Source: a virus
Direction: 5' to 3' (one strand)
DNA: 64,000 bases
Virus record (IMG/VR): IMGVR_UViG_3300028800_000062
Coordinates: 62,001-126,000 of that record
The first letter of the stretch is position 1. Every line of letters starts with the position of its first letter. Under the pieces are notes generated by a model. It searched no databases. It was not told the origin of the DNA and worked only from the letters and a program-made list of their open reading frames with translations. This document shows, in pieces, positions 1 through 9,919 of this stretch. A program made the translations under genes and the position numbers.

Positions 1-336
1 GAGGATGTCAAAGCCAAGATCATTCAGGAAGAAGGCCTAGACTACCACGATTTCAATATCTTCGACGACCGCGCGGCGACACTGTGGCGCAAACCTTACC
101 TGGACGGCGCCGTACGGGAACTGACTGAGGGGAACAACAAATCCGTGGAAGACCTACGCCAGGCTGTGGAGAATATGATGCTGGCCGGCGGATCTAAGGA
201 GTCGGAAGTGCGGATCACGTCCCTCAGTTCCCGCAAGCAGCGCCAGAACCTGAAAATACGAGTGGAAGAACAACCGGATGAAGACATCCTGCGGGATGTG
301 CGTCGGAATCCGGAGGCTTACCTGAATCAGAACTAG
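1..336 (+). CDS. Hypothetical protein, 3' end only
   Basis: The reading frame is open from the first base to the TAG at 334-336, so this is the last 111 residues of a gene that begins outside the window. An in-frame GTG at 145 is not needed as a start because coding-like sequence continues upstream. The protein is charged and hydrophilic with no membrane segment. I do not recognise a family. It lies 17 bases before the secreted beta-helix gene on the same strand and probably belongs to the same transcript. Confidence 0.7.
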   Translation, partial: EDVKAKIIQEEGLDYHDFNIFDDRAATLWRKPYLDGAVRELTEGNNKSVEDLRQAVENMMLAGGSKESEVRITSLSSRKQRQNLKIRVEEQPDEDILRDVRRNPEAYLNQN

Positions 337-353
337 TCTTGGAGATTATTCCT

Positions 354-3299
354 ATGTATAAGACGTTTCTTTTGATGATCTTCACCACTATTTCGGTCTT
401 TGCCCAGTGCCCGGCAGGCACGGTGAATGTAAAACTGCTGCCAGGCTTCTGGGCTTGCGTGCCTTCCGGATCTGTAGGGTCAAAGTCGACACCTCCTCCA
501 GTAATACCTCCCGCGTCCATGACTTCCGCGGCTGATGCCGCCTACTTGTCCAAAGGCAACAACGCTGTCGTACGAACGGTGCAGTCTAAACTGTCGGATA
601 TCTATAATCTTGCGGATTACGGTGGGGTCTGTGACGGAACGACGGACAACACTGCGGCTTTCTCCAATGCGATCGCGGCCGTGGTGGCAACCGGCGGTGG
701 TCAACTGCAGCTTCCGTCCGGAACTTGTATGAGCGGAACGATCAACCTGCCGGAAGGTGTGGCATTTGCAATGGTAGGCCAGGGCGTGGACGCAACGACG
801 ATCAAGTTGAAGAACGGCGTGAACGCAGACCTGATTACGCAGGCGGACTTCGGTGCTTTGACAGGGTCGGACACCGCGGTTGGATTATTCCGCGTGAAGT
901 TGTCGGCAATGACGCTGGACGGTAACAAAACACACCAAGCCGGCACGTCCTGGGTACTGCGGACCTACGGGCACGGCAACTATTGGTCGGACCTGGTGAT
1001 CCAGAACGGATTGACCGGAGGTAGATATAGCGAGTGGGCTTTGGACGCGTCGTTCTCAGCGCCGGCTAACGATCTGGAAGACTCATACACCAACGTGAAG
1101 ACGATCTTCAATGGAGTCACGCAGGCACTCTCGACCGTAACACTCACGTTTAACGCCACTTATGGGAGTGGTTACACGCACTTCATCACGATCGGTGCGA
1201 ACACGTACTCATACATTCAGCAATTGAACGACACCTCGGCGACAATCGCCCAGGCGTTATTGAGCTTGATCACTGATCGGAACGCAACGGCTACGGCGAG
1301 TGGACAGACTGCGATTGTGCTGACGGCCGCGGCAAACAGTGGCGCAACGGTGAGCGTATCGGCTTCAGACGGTAATGCAGGTGGTAGTCTGATCGAGAGT
1401 CAGTCCGGGGACGGGTTTCTGTTTCGCGGACCGCATGACTCGGTGTTTCAGGACTTCATCAGTTACGGCAACACAGGATGGGGCCTGCACAACCAGACCA
1501 GCTCGACTTATAACGGCGGAGGTCTGCACTTCTCCCATCTCAATGTTTACATGAATACGCTGGGCGGCGCTTACAACGAAGACGGAATGGTGTGCAATGA
1601 TTGTGCGCTGACCACGGCGACAGGACTGGGGCACTTGATCGCGCAGTATTCCGGATCTACTACGATCACGGCGGGAACCTGGGCCGGGCCTGTCGGGTTT
1701 GAGTGCCGGAACGCGTCGGACAGTTTGCAGGGGATTGTGGTGAACACTACAGTGGATGGAATGTTCCTCAACGGCTGCGAATACTCGCGTATCGACGTGA
1801 CTACTTTTCAGACCAATAGCCCAATGTTCCGAGTGAAGTCGTCGGCAACTAATAACACCATCATAGTGAACGGAGAGAGCACCGCAAGCACTGTGTTGTT
1901 CGATCCGTCAGGGTTAAGTGCCTTTCCCGCTACCAACTGCGTGCAGGTCAACGTCCATGGTCCGGCCGGATCCATGGCGCACAAGTATTATCAGCCCTGC
2001 ATAGACTCAGCTCTCCAAATCGATAATACTAATCAGTTTGTAGGTGTCAATGTAACTCCCATTTATGCACTGGATGTCCAGCCGCCGCAGCCCTCGAGCA
2101 TCACGTACGGCTTTTCAACAACCTGCACCGGATGTGCGACCGGTTACACGCACTTCATTACCGTAGGTAGCAGCACTTACACCCATATACAAGCGGGTGG
2201 GGACACTTCGGCGGGAATTGCCGCGGCGCTGTGCGCCTCGATCACGACGGCGCCGGACACGAACGCCACCTGCACGGTCAATAACAACTTTGTGATTCTG
2301 ACGGCGGCGAACAATAATCGCACGTATGTGGCGCTGAATGCATCCGACCAGGATGGGGTGGCAAACCTGTTCGAGAACCTAAGTGGCTATTCAACACCGG
2401 TTCGTGTTTCCAACCCGGCCCAGAATGCGGCATTGCTACTGGAACAACAGGGATCCACAAACTATCTGATTTCCGCGCAGGCAAACCTGACTAGTCCGGC
2501 ACAACTGCAATTGCAAGGTCCATCGAGTTCCGCGTTGCAGACCTTTAACATCCTGGGCAAGAACATTGGGTTCTACAATCAGGATGCCTCTAACGCCTGG
2601 TTGTCGGTGATGATCCAGGGTGGTTTGAACCAGGGAACCAACCCGTATTTGACGGTGCAAAGCAAGGCAGGCGCGGTGCAGTTCCAGATTACGTCGACAG
2701 GAGCGCTGCTCGCTAACACAAACGTCACCAGCCCCCAGTTCTGTATTCAGTCTAGTTGTATTAGCGCGTGGACCGCCGCGCAGATCACTAATGCCTTGGA
2801 TTCTACCCAGACTTATGCTAACCCTGCCTGGTTAACAGGTGTGACCTTCGGCGGCACGGTCCTGGGTTCCACCGGCGGCACGATTTATAACAGCGCCGGC
2901 ACGGGGGATTCCTTACTGGTATTGAGAAGCAGTTCCAGTCAGGCCGCGGACGGAAAGGGAATTCTGCAGATCCAGAATAGCGCGGGAAGTAAGATCGCAC
3001 AGATCAATTATGACGGAGGGTACTGGGAAGGTGACGGGACTAATTACAAATTCGCTTTCCAGACTTCTACTCTTGGACTGTCGAGCGATGCGGTATTTGC
3101 ATTCAAGAACGCGAACAATGCCTTTTCCGGAGCCTATGATTTAGGCTTCGTCCGAGGCACCGTAGGTGTGCTCAAGATCACGAACGGATCCAGCGGATAC
3201 GGGGCGGTCGATGCTTCAGGGTATAGTGCCTCTGGAGTGGCCGGAGTAACGTCCACAACCTGCACGCAGTGGACAAACGGTCTGTGCACTCACAATTAA
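354..3299 (+). CDS. Secreted pectate-lyase-like beta-helix protein (tail-spike type)
   Basis: 981 residues. I chose ATG 354, not the upstream in-frame TTG at 339, because GGAG at 341-344 sits at good spacing and the protein then opens with a Sec signal peptide (MYKTFLLMIF...SVFA, cleavage before Q). Residues about 84-110 (NLADYGG then DGTTDNTAAF) match the start of the pectate lyase superfamily 3 / phage tail-spike right-handed beta-helix fold, which usually binds or cleaves polysaccharide. Two copies of a roughly 80-residue module (about 259-340 and 581-667) share GYTHFITxG. The C-terminal third is fibre-like, Ser/Gly/Asn rich. Role inferred: carbohydrate-active surface protein. The signal peptide is odd for a virion component. 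Catalytic residues were not identified. Confidence 0.75.
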   Translation: MYKTFLLMIFTTISVFAQCPAGTVNVKLLPGFWACVPSGSVGSKSTPPPVIPPASMTSAADAAYLSKGNNAVVRTVQSKLSDIYNLADYGGVCDGTTDNTAAFSNAIAAVVATGGGQLQLPSGTCMSGTINLPEGVAFAMVGQGVDATTIKLKNGVNADLITQADFGALTGSDTAVGLFRVKLSAMTLDGNKTHQAGTSWVLRTYGHGNYWSDLVIQNGLTGGRYSEWALDASFSAPANDLEDSYTNVKTIFNGVTQALSTVTLTFNATYGSGYTHFITIGANTYSYIQQLNDTSATIAQALLSLITDRNATATASGQTAIVLTAAANSGATVSVSASDGNAGGSLIESQSGDGFLFRGPHDSVFQDFISYGNTGWGLHNQTSSTYNGGGLHFSHLNVYMNTLGGAYNEDGMVCNDCALTTATGLGHLIAQYSGSTTITAGTWAGPVGFECRNASDSLQGIVVNTTVDGMFLNGCEYSRIDVTTFQTNSPMFRVKSSATNNTIIVNGESTASTVLFDPSGLSAFPATNCVQVNVHGPAGSMAHKYYQPCIDSALQIDNTNQFVGVNVTPIYALDVQPPQPSSITYGFSTTCTGCATGYTHFITVGSSTYTHIQAGGDTSAGIAAALCASITTAPDTNATCTVNNNFVILTAANNNRTYVALNASDQDGVANLFENLSGYSTPVRVSNPAQNAALLLEQQGSTNYLISAQANLTSPAQLQLQGPSSSALQTFNILGKNIGFYNQDASNAWLSVMIQGGLNQGTNPYLTVQSKAGAVQFQITSTGALLANTNVTSPQFCIQSSCISAWTAAQITNALDSTQTYANPAWLTGVTFGGTVLGSTGGTIYNSAGTGDSLLVLRSSSSQAADGKGILQIQNSAGSKIAQINYDGGYWEGDGTNYKFAFQTSTLGLSSDAVFAFKNANNAFSGAYDLGFVRGTVGVLKITNGSSGYGAVDASGYSASGVAGVTSTTCTQWTNGLCTHN

Positions 3300-3312
3300 G
3301 GAGTAGTCTTCA

Positions 3313-4722
3313 ATGAAGAACCTAGCCATACTGACCATGATCTTTGCAGGCGTCGCCTCCGCGCAATCTGCAGGCACCGCCTCCACGCAATGTCCTGCAG
3401 GCTCCAAACTGGTTGAGGTCCTGCGAGGCAGTTGGCAATGTACACCTCAGGCAAGCAGCGGAAAGAGCGCCAGCGCGCTTCCGGCAGCCCTTCCAACTTC
3501 TGTCATATTGGCTTCACGTACCAGCGCCACGGGATATGAACTCGCGGCCTGGGGAGATTCGTTGATTGCGGGCGGAGCTAATCAGACTGGATTGCAAGGA
3601 CCGCTGGCTACGCTACTGGGCCGGCCCGTCTATAACGGAGGCGTAGGGGGACAGACTTGTGCGCAGATCTCAGCCCGTATGCTGGCGGCAACAGACAAGA
3701 AGGGTCGCTTTGTTATTATATGGGCGGGCGTTAATGACTCCGGCAACAATTTCGCCACGGTGCCTGCTTGTATTGCCGGCATGGTTGCTTCCCTGGAGCA
3801 GCCTACCCGGTTCCTGGTAATCTCCCTGCTGCCGAACTCCGCCTGGGTCGGTACTTCCGCATTCACAGCCATGCAGGCCACAAATGCGGCTTTGAAGGCA
3901 GCCTATCCAAACAACTATTACGACGCGCTCGGGTACTTGCTCACGCAAGGCACCGGGACCGGACAGGACCAAATCGATGCGGCGGGTGGAATGACTCCGA
4001 CTTCGCTTCGCGCCGATGCCATCCATCCAACTACCGCGACCAATGTTCTATTGGCAAACCAGGTCGCCGCTTGGATTATAGCGCAGGATACACTGCAACT
4101 AGGCGCCGTACCGGTGTCCTCGATCAGCGACATCTTTGCCTCTCCGCCGGCACTGGGCGGAAATGTTCCACAGTCCGCCACACATACTCGCATGAACGTA
4201 CTCTCAGGTGGAACCTGGGACTACGGCACAGACCCCGCTACCGGCGGTACCGGGACCGGAATCGCGATCGGAACCAACATCGTCCCGGCGTATCACACAC
4301 TCACACTGGCGAGCAATTTGCTGGCTATGGGTGCCGGCGGCTTTACTCCGACAGACCCTATCGATATCCGGTCTTTCGGCGTGATCTCGATCGGTCAATC
4401 GAGCGGGTATGCCAACGTACTCAGCGCAGGACCCGGCAACACCATCCTAAAAGGCGCGGCCATCTACTTACAGGCTCCGGCCGGGACCAATATGCTTGGC
4501 ATCGGAACCGTCCGAGTATGCGTTGGACAGTCCTCGTGCTCAGTATCAGGCACAGGTCAGTTTGCCAACAAGGGAAACACGATTCGCTTTGCTGATGCGG
4601 CGCGCACGCCGGCCAGCAGTTCGGAAGCCTGCAATGCCGGCGAAGCATTCTTCGACGCCACATATTTGTACGTGTGCACGGCTACGAACACGATCAAACG
4701 CCTGACATTGACTGCTTTCTAA
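3313..4722 (+). CDS. Secreted SGNH/GDSL-family hydrolase with fibre-like C-terminus
   Basis: 469 residues, ATG 3313 preceded by AAGGAG. Signal peptide MKNLAILTMIFAGVASA. Residues about 75-245 carry the SGNH blocks: WGDSL with nucleophile Ser83, GGVGGQT as the glycine block, GVND with Asn141, and DAIHP with Asp235 and His238. This is the catalytic set of lipase/acetylesterase enzymes that often remove acetyl groups from polysaccharides. The C-terminal part (about 290-469) is low-complexity and fibre-like. The N-terminal CPAG...W.C pattern resembles the start of the preceding secreted protein, so the two may share an anchoring region. Likely role: deacetylation of a capsule, exopolysaccharide or cell wall. 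Confidence 0.78.
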   Translation: MKNLAILTMIFAGVASAQSAGTASTQCPAGSKLVEVLRGSWQCTPQASSGKSASALPAALPTSVILASRTSATGYELAAWGDSLIAGGANQTGLQGPLATLLGRPVYNGGVGGQTCAQISARMLAATDKKGRFVIIWAGVNDSGNNFATVPACIAGMVASLEQPTRFLVISLLPNSAWVGTSAFTAMQATNAALKAAYPNNYYDALGYLLTQGTGTGQDQIDAAGGMTPTSLRADAIHPTTATNVLLANQVAAWIIAQDTLQLGAVPVSSISDIFASPPALGGNVPQSATHTRMNVLSGGTWDYGTDPATGGTGTGIAIGTNIVPAYHTLTLASNLLAMGAGGFTPTDPIDIRSFGVISIGQSSGYANVLSAGPGNTILKGAAIYLQAPAGTNMLGIGTVRVCVGQSSCSVSGTGQFANKGNTIRFADAARTPASSSEACNAGEAFFDATYLYVCTATNTIKRLTLTAF

Positions 4723-4728
4723 AGTGTA

Positions 4729-7700
4729 ATGAATCCTCTATCTCAAGCCTTTCGAGCACTCGGACCGCGGGCAGCGACTGCGGCGGGTGCTCTAGCTGTG
4801 GCAGCTCCCTGGTTCCTCAAGAATGACGACCGGGGCTACCTGCAGACGGCGGCCTTCACCACTCCCCTGATCGCCGCCGGTTTCACGGCTCTTCCCGGGG
4901 CCATGTCCGGTGTCTGGAATATGTCTACAGAGATCGGACAACTCTGGAGCAACCGCGCCTTCCTGGGACAGGATTATCCGCAACTTCTGAAGGGCTATCG
5001 CCGGCAGGGAACTAGTGTGCGGCGGTCCATGCATAAATATGTGCAGGCTCAGGGACAAGACTGGTACGCATCCATCCGACCTACCCAGGAAGACTGGTCC
5101 GGCCAGGCATTCGATCTTCTCGGCAAATACCGCAACCAGGCGAAAGAACTGCGGCAGTCAGTGCACGGCCGCGGCGCCGGCGTCAGCGCGCGGGAGTTTC
5201 GGCCGCAGATCGAGCAGGATCTCAAGCATCGCATTCTATTGTCGCGGACTGTAGAAGAGGCCCGCATGGCGGGACTGACTCCGGAGAAGGCCGCGGAAAG
5301 AAGCCACCTGTTACAACCCAAACTGCGGTCCTGGGACCAGATTGAGCAAGTAGTCAAGGAGCACAGTGGGAACCAGGACTTCCTGCGGACTTTCGCCCGG
5401 CGCGCGCAGCGACTCGACGACTTGAACCTGGGCAAGCGGGTCTCCGGGGCGCAACTGCTAAAAACCAGTACCTACGAACGCCAGAACCTAGGTTTTGCAA
5501 TCATGCAGGCGCGCCAGGCCGAGAACGGCCATTTGCTGAAACGTCTGCAACTGGCGGAAGAAGCCATTCACAACAAGTGGATCCAGAAGGCGGATGTCAT
5601 TTATCAGGGCGAACAAGCGATAGGCCTGGAGCTGTTCAACCACCGGGGAAGATCTTTCAATTTGCCTCTGATTGGGAGTCAGGACAAGGTCGTCTCGATG
5701 GGGCCGGGGTGGAATCACCGAGGAACGTTTGCGCAGCTGTGGGATGAGAAGGGTATCCGTCTACCCGATATATCCGTGCTTGAAAACCTCAGCGATTGGA
5801 AGGACGCCAAACAGGCGGCCGTTTCCAGTTTCCAGTGGGGAGGTATCACCGATCGCACCGATACTGTCGATGCCGCCCTGCACGAGGACTTGAAAGGTAG
5901 CGTATCTCCTAAGTGGGCCCTGGCAGAGCGCAGCCTACGCGCCAATCCGGATCCGTTCGGAACGCACGCCGGTGGCAAGCGCTGGAAAGACCTGACAGAC
6001 GCCGAGAAGCACGCGGCGGAGATGTCCGCCATGGAGAAATACGATCTGACCAAGGTGGGCGGCGAGGGCGGCATCGCTTTCGGCAAGCTTGAGTCCCGCC
6101 TGGCGGAAGGCAATTCCATCGGTTTAGTGCCCTCGCCCACTCATCAGGATCCCGGTTACCGGTCATTCTCCAAGGACTTTTATATCGACCCGGAGAGTAT
6201 CAAAGACCTGGATAAGCCGCACCTCAGCTCGACGTTCTTCAAAGAGCAGCTGGGTGTCGAAGCTGGTGAAATGCCGGAGTTTTCCGCCCGATTCGGCGAG
6301 ATCACGCCGCAGGTCAAGTCCATGTACGGGGACATTCCGGCGGAGGCCGAGCGTGCGGCGCAGGAGGCCGTCAAAGAAGACCGCAGGTTCCTGTTGCAGG
6401 CCAAACGCGCGCATATCGATCACTTGCAAGACCTGGTGGAGAAGGGCAAGGGCGTAATCCGGCATCCCCAGGCGAGCAAAGATGTGATCGGAGATATCCA
6501 GCGGGACATCGAGCATTACAATCATCAGATCCGTTCTCTGAAGTCCAAGAAGTTGTCCCAACTGGAGATGCGCCAGCAGTTCGGAGCCACTCGGGAGTAC
6601 CTGGAGTTCCAGGGTGAACTGCAGAATAAGTTGCGTACAGCATTGGGTCCAGAGTATGAGACTCATCTGACAGGCTCCCTGCTCAAGCACATTCAGCGAG
6701 GAGCGGAAGCCACGGAAGCTGAGCGGGTTCTCGCAGGCCAGGTATCCCAACGCGTCCTGCGTGAATTGGTTGCAGATCCGCTGAATATCATTGCCGCCCG
6801 CGGTTACCAGACGCTAGGTGAAACGATCTTCAATACCGGCGATCGGCTGAGCGGCGTGAAGGGCATGCTAGACCGTAAGTTGAGTCTGTCAGAACTGTGG
6901 CAGGAGAAGGGCGCCGCCTTGCAACAGGGGGATGTCATTGGATTTGATGAGCATGGCAAACCCATCGCGGCGCGTACCGAGAGTGTGGTGCAGGACGTGG
7001 TTGGCAACGATGTTATCCTGCGCGAGCGCTTCGGCATTGCAGGCGCTAAGGGTGAAGGTCCTGGGGCTAAGGGTCTGTTCCACTCCGCCATTTATAACAA
7101 AGAGGACCTGCTCCCCAGACAGGTCCGGTTGAACAACCTGGTAACCGAGTTAACAGGTGTAGGTGGAGTTATTCCGGAACAGGTAGAAGGCCTGGCACTG
7201 GCTGAGTACTCCGCGTTCAAGACCAAGAATCCGATGGCCGATCTGCTCGAAGTCTCCGTGGATATTGCGGAACAACTGGTCAAAGGAAAGCATCTCAAAT
7301 CCGAACAGTTCCTGCAGGATTTGCAGAACAATCACTTCATCTATCGTAACGGCCGGTACGAGGAACAGTTTGCGGACGTATACCAGATGAGCCGGCAGGA
7401 TGCGGCACAGCGTTATTACGACCTGAGCAAGAAGGCGGAACATTATCTTGACGACGTGGGCAATGAGTCCGGTCACTTCGTGCTGGACGCCTTCCAACGC
7501 ACCACGGCTGCACAGCAACGGGCCGGACGCCAGACCGATTCACTTTCTCAATGGGTCTTTAAGAACTACCGGCAAGGCGCGGTTCGACTGTGGGATCACA
7601 CCCGCTTGAACCGCCCGGCACAAACCGGAGTCACCTATGACATGCTCTACGAAATGCAGCGCGCCGGGCATACCGAGGGAATGCGTGACATCTTCGAGAA

Positions 7701-9906
7701 CATCAGGTATCCGCAGGGCGATCCGGCTATGGCGCGCGAAGTCCAGAATTATCTGGCCGCCGGCGACTATGTGAACAAGCCCATAGGCGCAGCCTTGCAG
7801 CTCGATGAGATCGAGAATCTGGACTACCGCCTGTCGACGATAGAATCCCGCATGGGCAAAAGCGTCTTCAACCCGGAGTTTGCGCCCAATAACCTGTCGA
7901 TAGACCTGGGTGGCGTGCTGAAGGAAGTCAAACTGGGCGGCGAATCCGTCAATCTTCGTTACCTGCCGAAACTGGGGATGGACGCCTACAAAGGCGGCGC
8001 CAACGCTTATGGTTCCGGAGAGTGGGCGGCCAGTGAGCTCGAGCACGGTATGCATGACGCTTTGTCGGCTGCCGCCGGCATCGACTGGGCCAATCCGGAA
8101 TCGCATCAGATGAACAACCTGCGCACTAAAGTCTCCGAATACATGGAGAAGCTTTCTACTGAGTTAGGAGGAAAGGACGGTGTGCTGCGCGCGGATATGA
8201 CGCATCGCGCTGGAATCTACGGCGTAGCGGCGGAGCGTTCCAGCAGCGTAGGGGGCACGGCGCCATTCGAGATGAGCATTCCGAAGAGTATGGCCGAGGG
8301 CATCGAAGACCAGGCCCTGCGCACGGACGTTCTGAGCGGTAACGGGTACGCGGCTCTATTCCGCGATCCCAACTCCGCGGCTATGTATATGCGCGTGCGG
8401 GTAGATCCCACGGCCCATCTTGATCCGAACGAGTTCGGCATTCACTCCAGGGTGCGATCCGCCTTCCAGATGGACCATGACAAGGATTGGATGAAAGCAC
8501 TGTTTGTAACCAAGCAGGGCGCCCTTGAAGAAGCCCGGAAGGCAATTACAGATCAAGCCAGTCCTCAGTGGCAGAACCTGTTGGCCGCTGAGATGTTTCA
8601 AGGTACCGAGAATCCGCAGAATATCACCGGCCGGGCCTTTGCCGCCGAGGCGGAAGAGAAGGGTTGGAGCGGAGCCGGCAACTATCTGGACAACCTGCGC
8701 AAGGGATTATCGGATAGTGTGGAGGCCTCCAGGGCCCAGAGTTTCCGGGCGCGCTTATTCCACGGGTACACCGGTCATTTCTCGAACATGACGACCCGGC
8801 TGCAACTGATGTTGGCGAACAGCCCGGACTTGCTACCCGGGGACCGGGATTATTCAGCCTTCTCTTCCCTGTTATTCGATGTCAGGCAAACAGCTATTTC
8901 CGCTGGCAAGGGGAAGATGGGTGTGGGCGCGGAGCCTCTCGCAGTGCTGGCGAATCTGAATAAGTCGATCAATCAGGGCGAGGCAGGGTTGGATCTGTTT
9001 CAGCAGTCCATGAGTATGGTTGCTCGCGGCACGGGATTCACCGGTATCTACGACCAGGCCGCCGCGGATGTTACAGGTGTGGGTCTGGAAGAGGCCCGCA
9101 ACATTCTGGGAAACGAGAGTTTGCAGTTTGGGGATGAGGCCAATAACCTACTGCTATGGACCAAGGGCGGGCACGGCCGGGAAAGCATGCGGAAGCTGCT
9201 GGCGAGTCCCAATAACCTGAAGGCCAAACGCCTGACATCGTACCTGACCAGGGGTGAAATCAGCGTAGATGATGCGCTGGAGATGTCCCAGATACGGGAC
9301 ATGTCCCCGGAGATGATTGGCGGCATTCTGAAACAGCGTTCCTCTTCCGGAGTCCTGCATAGCATGGCGGAATCCGTTGCCGGAGAATCGGGCGGCCGGA
9401 TGTCCGATCGGGTCTCCCGCACGCTGGGCATGCTCAATGAAGGTGCCCGGGAAGGCTGGTCTTCCGCAGGCAAGACTCTGAAGCCGGCGGGCAAAGTGTT
9501 GGCCGCTGGGTTGGGATTAGCGGCGATCGCAGGCGTCATGACCGCGACCGCATCCAGCAACAAATACCGGCCGGAAGAAGAAATAGGAGTGAACGACCAG
9601 ATCCCCGGTGAGCCGGTTGCAGGATCTCGGGCGAGTGTCAATCCGAAACGCACGGAACAACCTGCGCGACCCTCCCCGCGGACCATCGTGGCGGCCAATA
9701 TGCGGCATGCGGTTGACCTTGAGATCCGTGCGAAGACTCCGGACCACGCCTCCTCCGTGGAAATGGCCAAGAATATCCAGCGGTTTACCGATACCGGCGG
9801 CGTTTCGAATGTGACCGTACAGCACTCCGGCGGCTGGCAGAAGAGCGCCAGCAAGTTACGCATGCAGGAACGGATTCGGGAAGAGTTAGATAAGCACCAA
9901 AGTTAG
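4729..9906 (+). CDS. Giant protein with two RNA-polymerase-like motifs (putative virion RNA polymerase)
   Basis: 1725 residues, ATG 4729, six bases after the preceding stop. Two stretches resemble the catalytic barrels of multisubunit-type RNA polymerases. At 769-796, FGIAGAKGEGPGAKGLF followed by EDLLP resembles the beta-subunit GDKMAGRHGNKG...EDMP region, with Lys774 and Lys781 in the place of the two catalytic-site lysines. At about 1215-1260, YAALFRDPNSA then FQMDHDKDWM resembles the beta-prime RxP...DxDGD block, with Asp1249, Asp1251 and Asp1253 as a DxDxD metal site (Gly replaced by Lys). The order beta-like then beta-prime-like in one chain fits crAss-type virion polymerases, where the motif is also altered. 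Hydrophobic stretches lie near 15-60 and 1590. The neighbour is a tail hub/transglycosylase, which suits an ejected protein. Alternative: a tape-measure or internal virion protein. Confidence 0.55.
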   Translation: MNPLSQAFRALGPRAATAAGALAVAAPWFLKNDDRGYLQTAAFTTPLIAAGFTALPGAMSGVWNMSTEIGQLWSNRAFLGQDYPQLLKGYRRQGTSVRRSMHKYVQAQGQDWYASIRPTQEDWSGQAFDLLGKYRNQAKELRQSVHGRGAGVSAREFRPQIEQDLKHRILLSRTVEEARMAGLTPEKAAERSHLLQPKLRSWDQIEQVVKEHSGNQDFLRTFARRAQRLDDLNLGKRVSGAQLLKTSTYERQNLGFAIMQARQAENGHLLKRLQLAEEAIHNKWIQKADVIYQGEQAIGLELFNHRGRSFNLPLIGSQDKVVSMGPGWNHRGTFAQLWDEKGIRLPDISVLENLSDWKDAKQAAVSSFQWGGITDRTDTVDAALHEDLKGSVSPKWALAERSLRANPDPFGTHAGGKRWKDLTDAEKHAAEMSAMEKYDLTKVGGEGGIAFGKLESRLAEGNSIGLVPSPTHQDPGYRSFSKDFYIDPESIKDLDKPHLSSTFFKEQLGVEAGEMPEFSARFGEITPQVKSMYGDIPAEAERAAQEAVKEDRRFLLQAKRAHIDHLQDLVEKGKGVIRHPQASKDVIGDIQRDIEHYNHQIRSLKSKKLSQLEMRQQFGATREYLEFQGELQNKLRTALGPEYETHLTGSLLKHIQRGAEATEAERVLAGQVSQRVLRELVADPLNIIAARGYQTLGETIFNTGDRLSGVKGMLDRKLSLSELWQEKGAALQQGDVIGFDEHGKPIAARTESVVQDVVGNDVILRERFGIAGAKGEGPGAKGLFHSAIYNKEDLLPRQVRLNNLVTELTGVGGVIPEQVEGLALAEYSAFKTKNPMADLLEVSVDIAEQLVKGKHLKSEQFLQDLQNNHFIYRNGRYEEQFADVYQMSRQDAAQRYYDLSKKAEHYLDDVGNESGHFVLDAFQRTTAAQQRAGRQTDSLSQWVFKNYRQGAVRLWDHTRLNRPAQTGVTYDMLYEMQRAGHTEGMRDIFENIRYPQGDPAMAREVQNYLAAGDYVNKPIGAALQLDEIENLDYRLSTIESRMGKSVFNPEFAPNNLSIDLGGVLKEVKLGGESVNLRYLPKLGMDAYKGGANAYGSGEWAASELEHGMHDALSAAAGIDWANPESHQMNNLRTKVSEYMEKLSTELGGKDGVLRADMTHRAGIYGVAAERSSSVGGTAPFEMSIPKSMAEGIEDQALRTDVLSGNGYAALFRDPNSAAMYMRVRVDPTAHLDPNEFGIHSRVRSAFQMDHDKDWMKALFVTKQGALEEARKAITDQASPQWQNLLAAEMFQGTENPQNITGRAFAAEAEEKGWSGAGNYLDNLRKGLSDSVEASRAQSFRARLFHGYTGHFSNMTTRLQLMLANSPDLLPGDRDYSAFSSLLFDVRQTAISAGKGKMGVGAEPLAVLANLNKSINQGEAGLDLFQQSMSMVARGTGFTGIYDQAAADVTGVGLEEARNILGNESLQFGDEANNLLLWTKGGHGRESMRKLLASPNNLKAKRLTSYLTRGEISVDDALEMSQIRDMSPEMIGGILKQRSSSGVLHSMAESVAGESGGRMSDRVSRTLGMLNEGAREGWSSAGKTLKPAGKVLAAGLGLAAIAGVMTATASSNKYRPEEEIGVNDQIPGEPVAGSRASVNPKRTEQPARPSPRTIVAANMRHAVDLEIRAKTPDHASSVEMAKNIQRFTDTGGVSNVTVQHSGGWQKSASKLRMQERIREELDKHQS

Positions 9907-9919
9907 TGAGTTCACCATT

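Noticed and set aside
3768-4595. Plus-strand open frame of 275 codons
   Set aside because: Out-of-frame shadow of the SGNH hydrolase, Arg/His rich with no ribosome site or motif.
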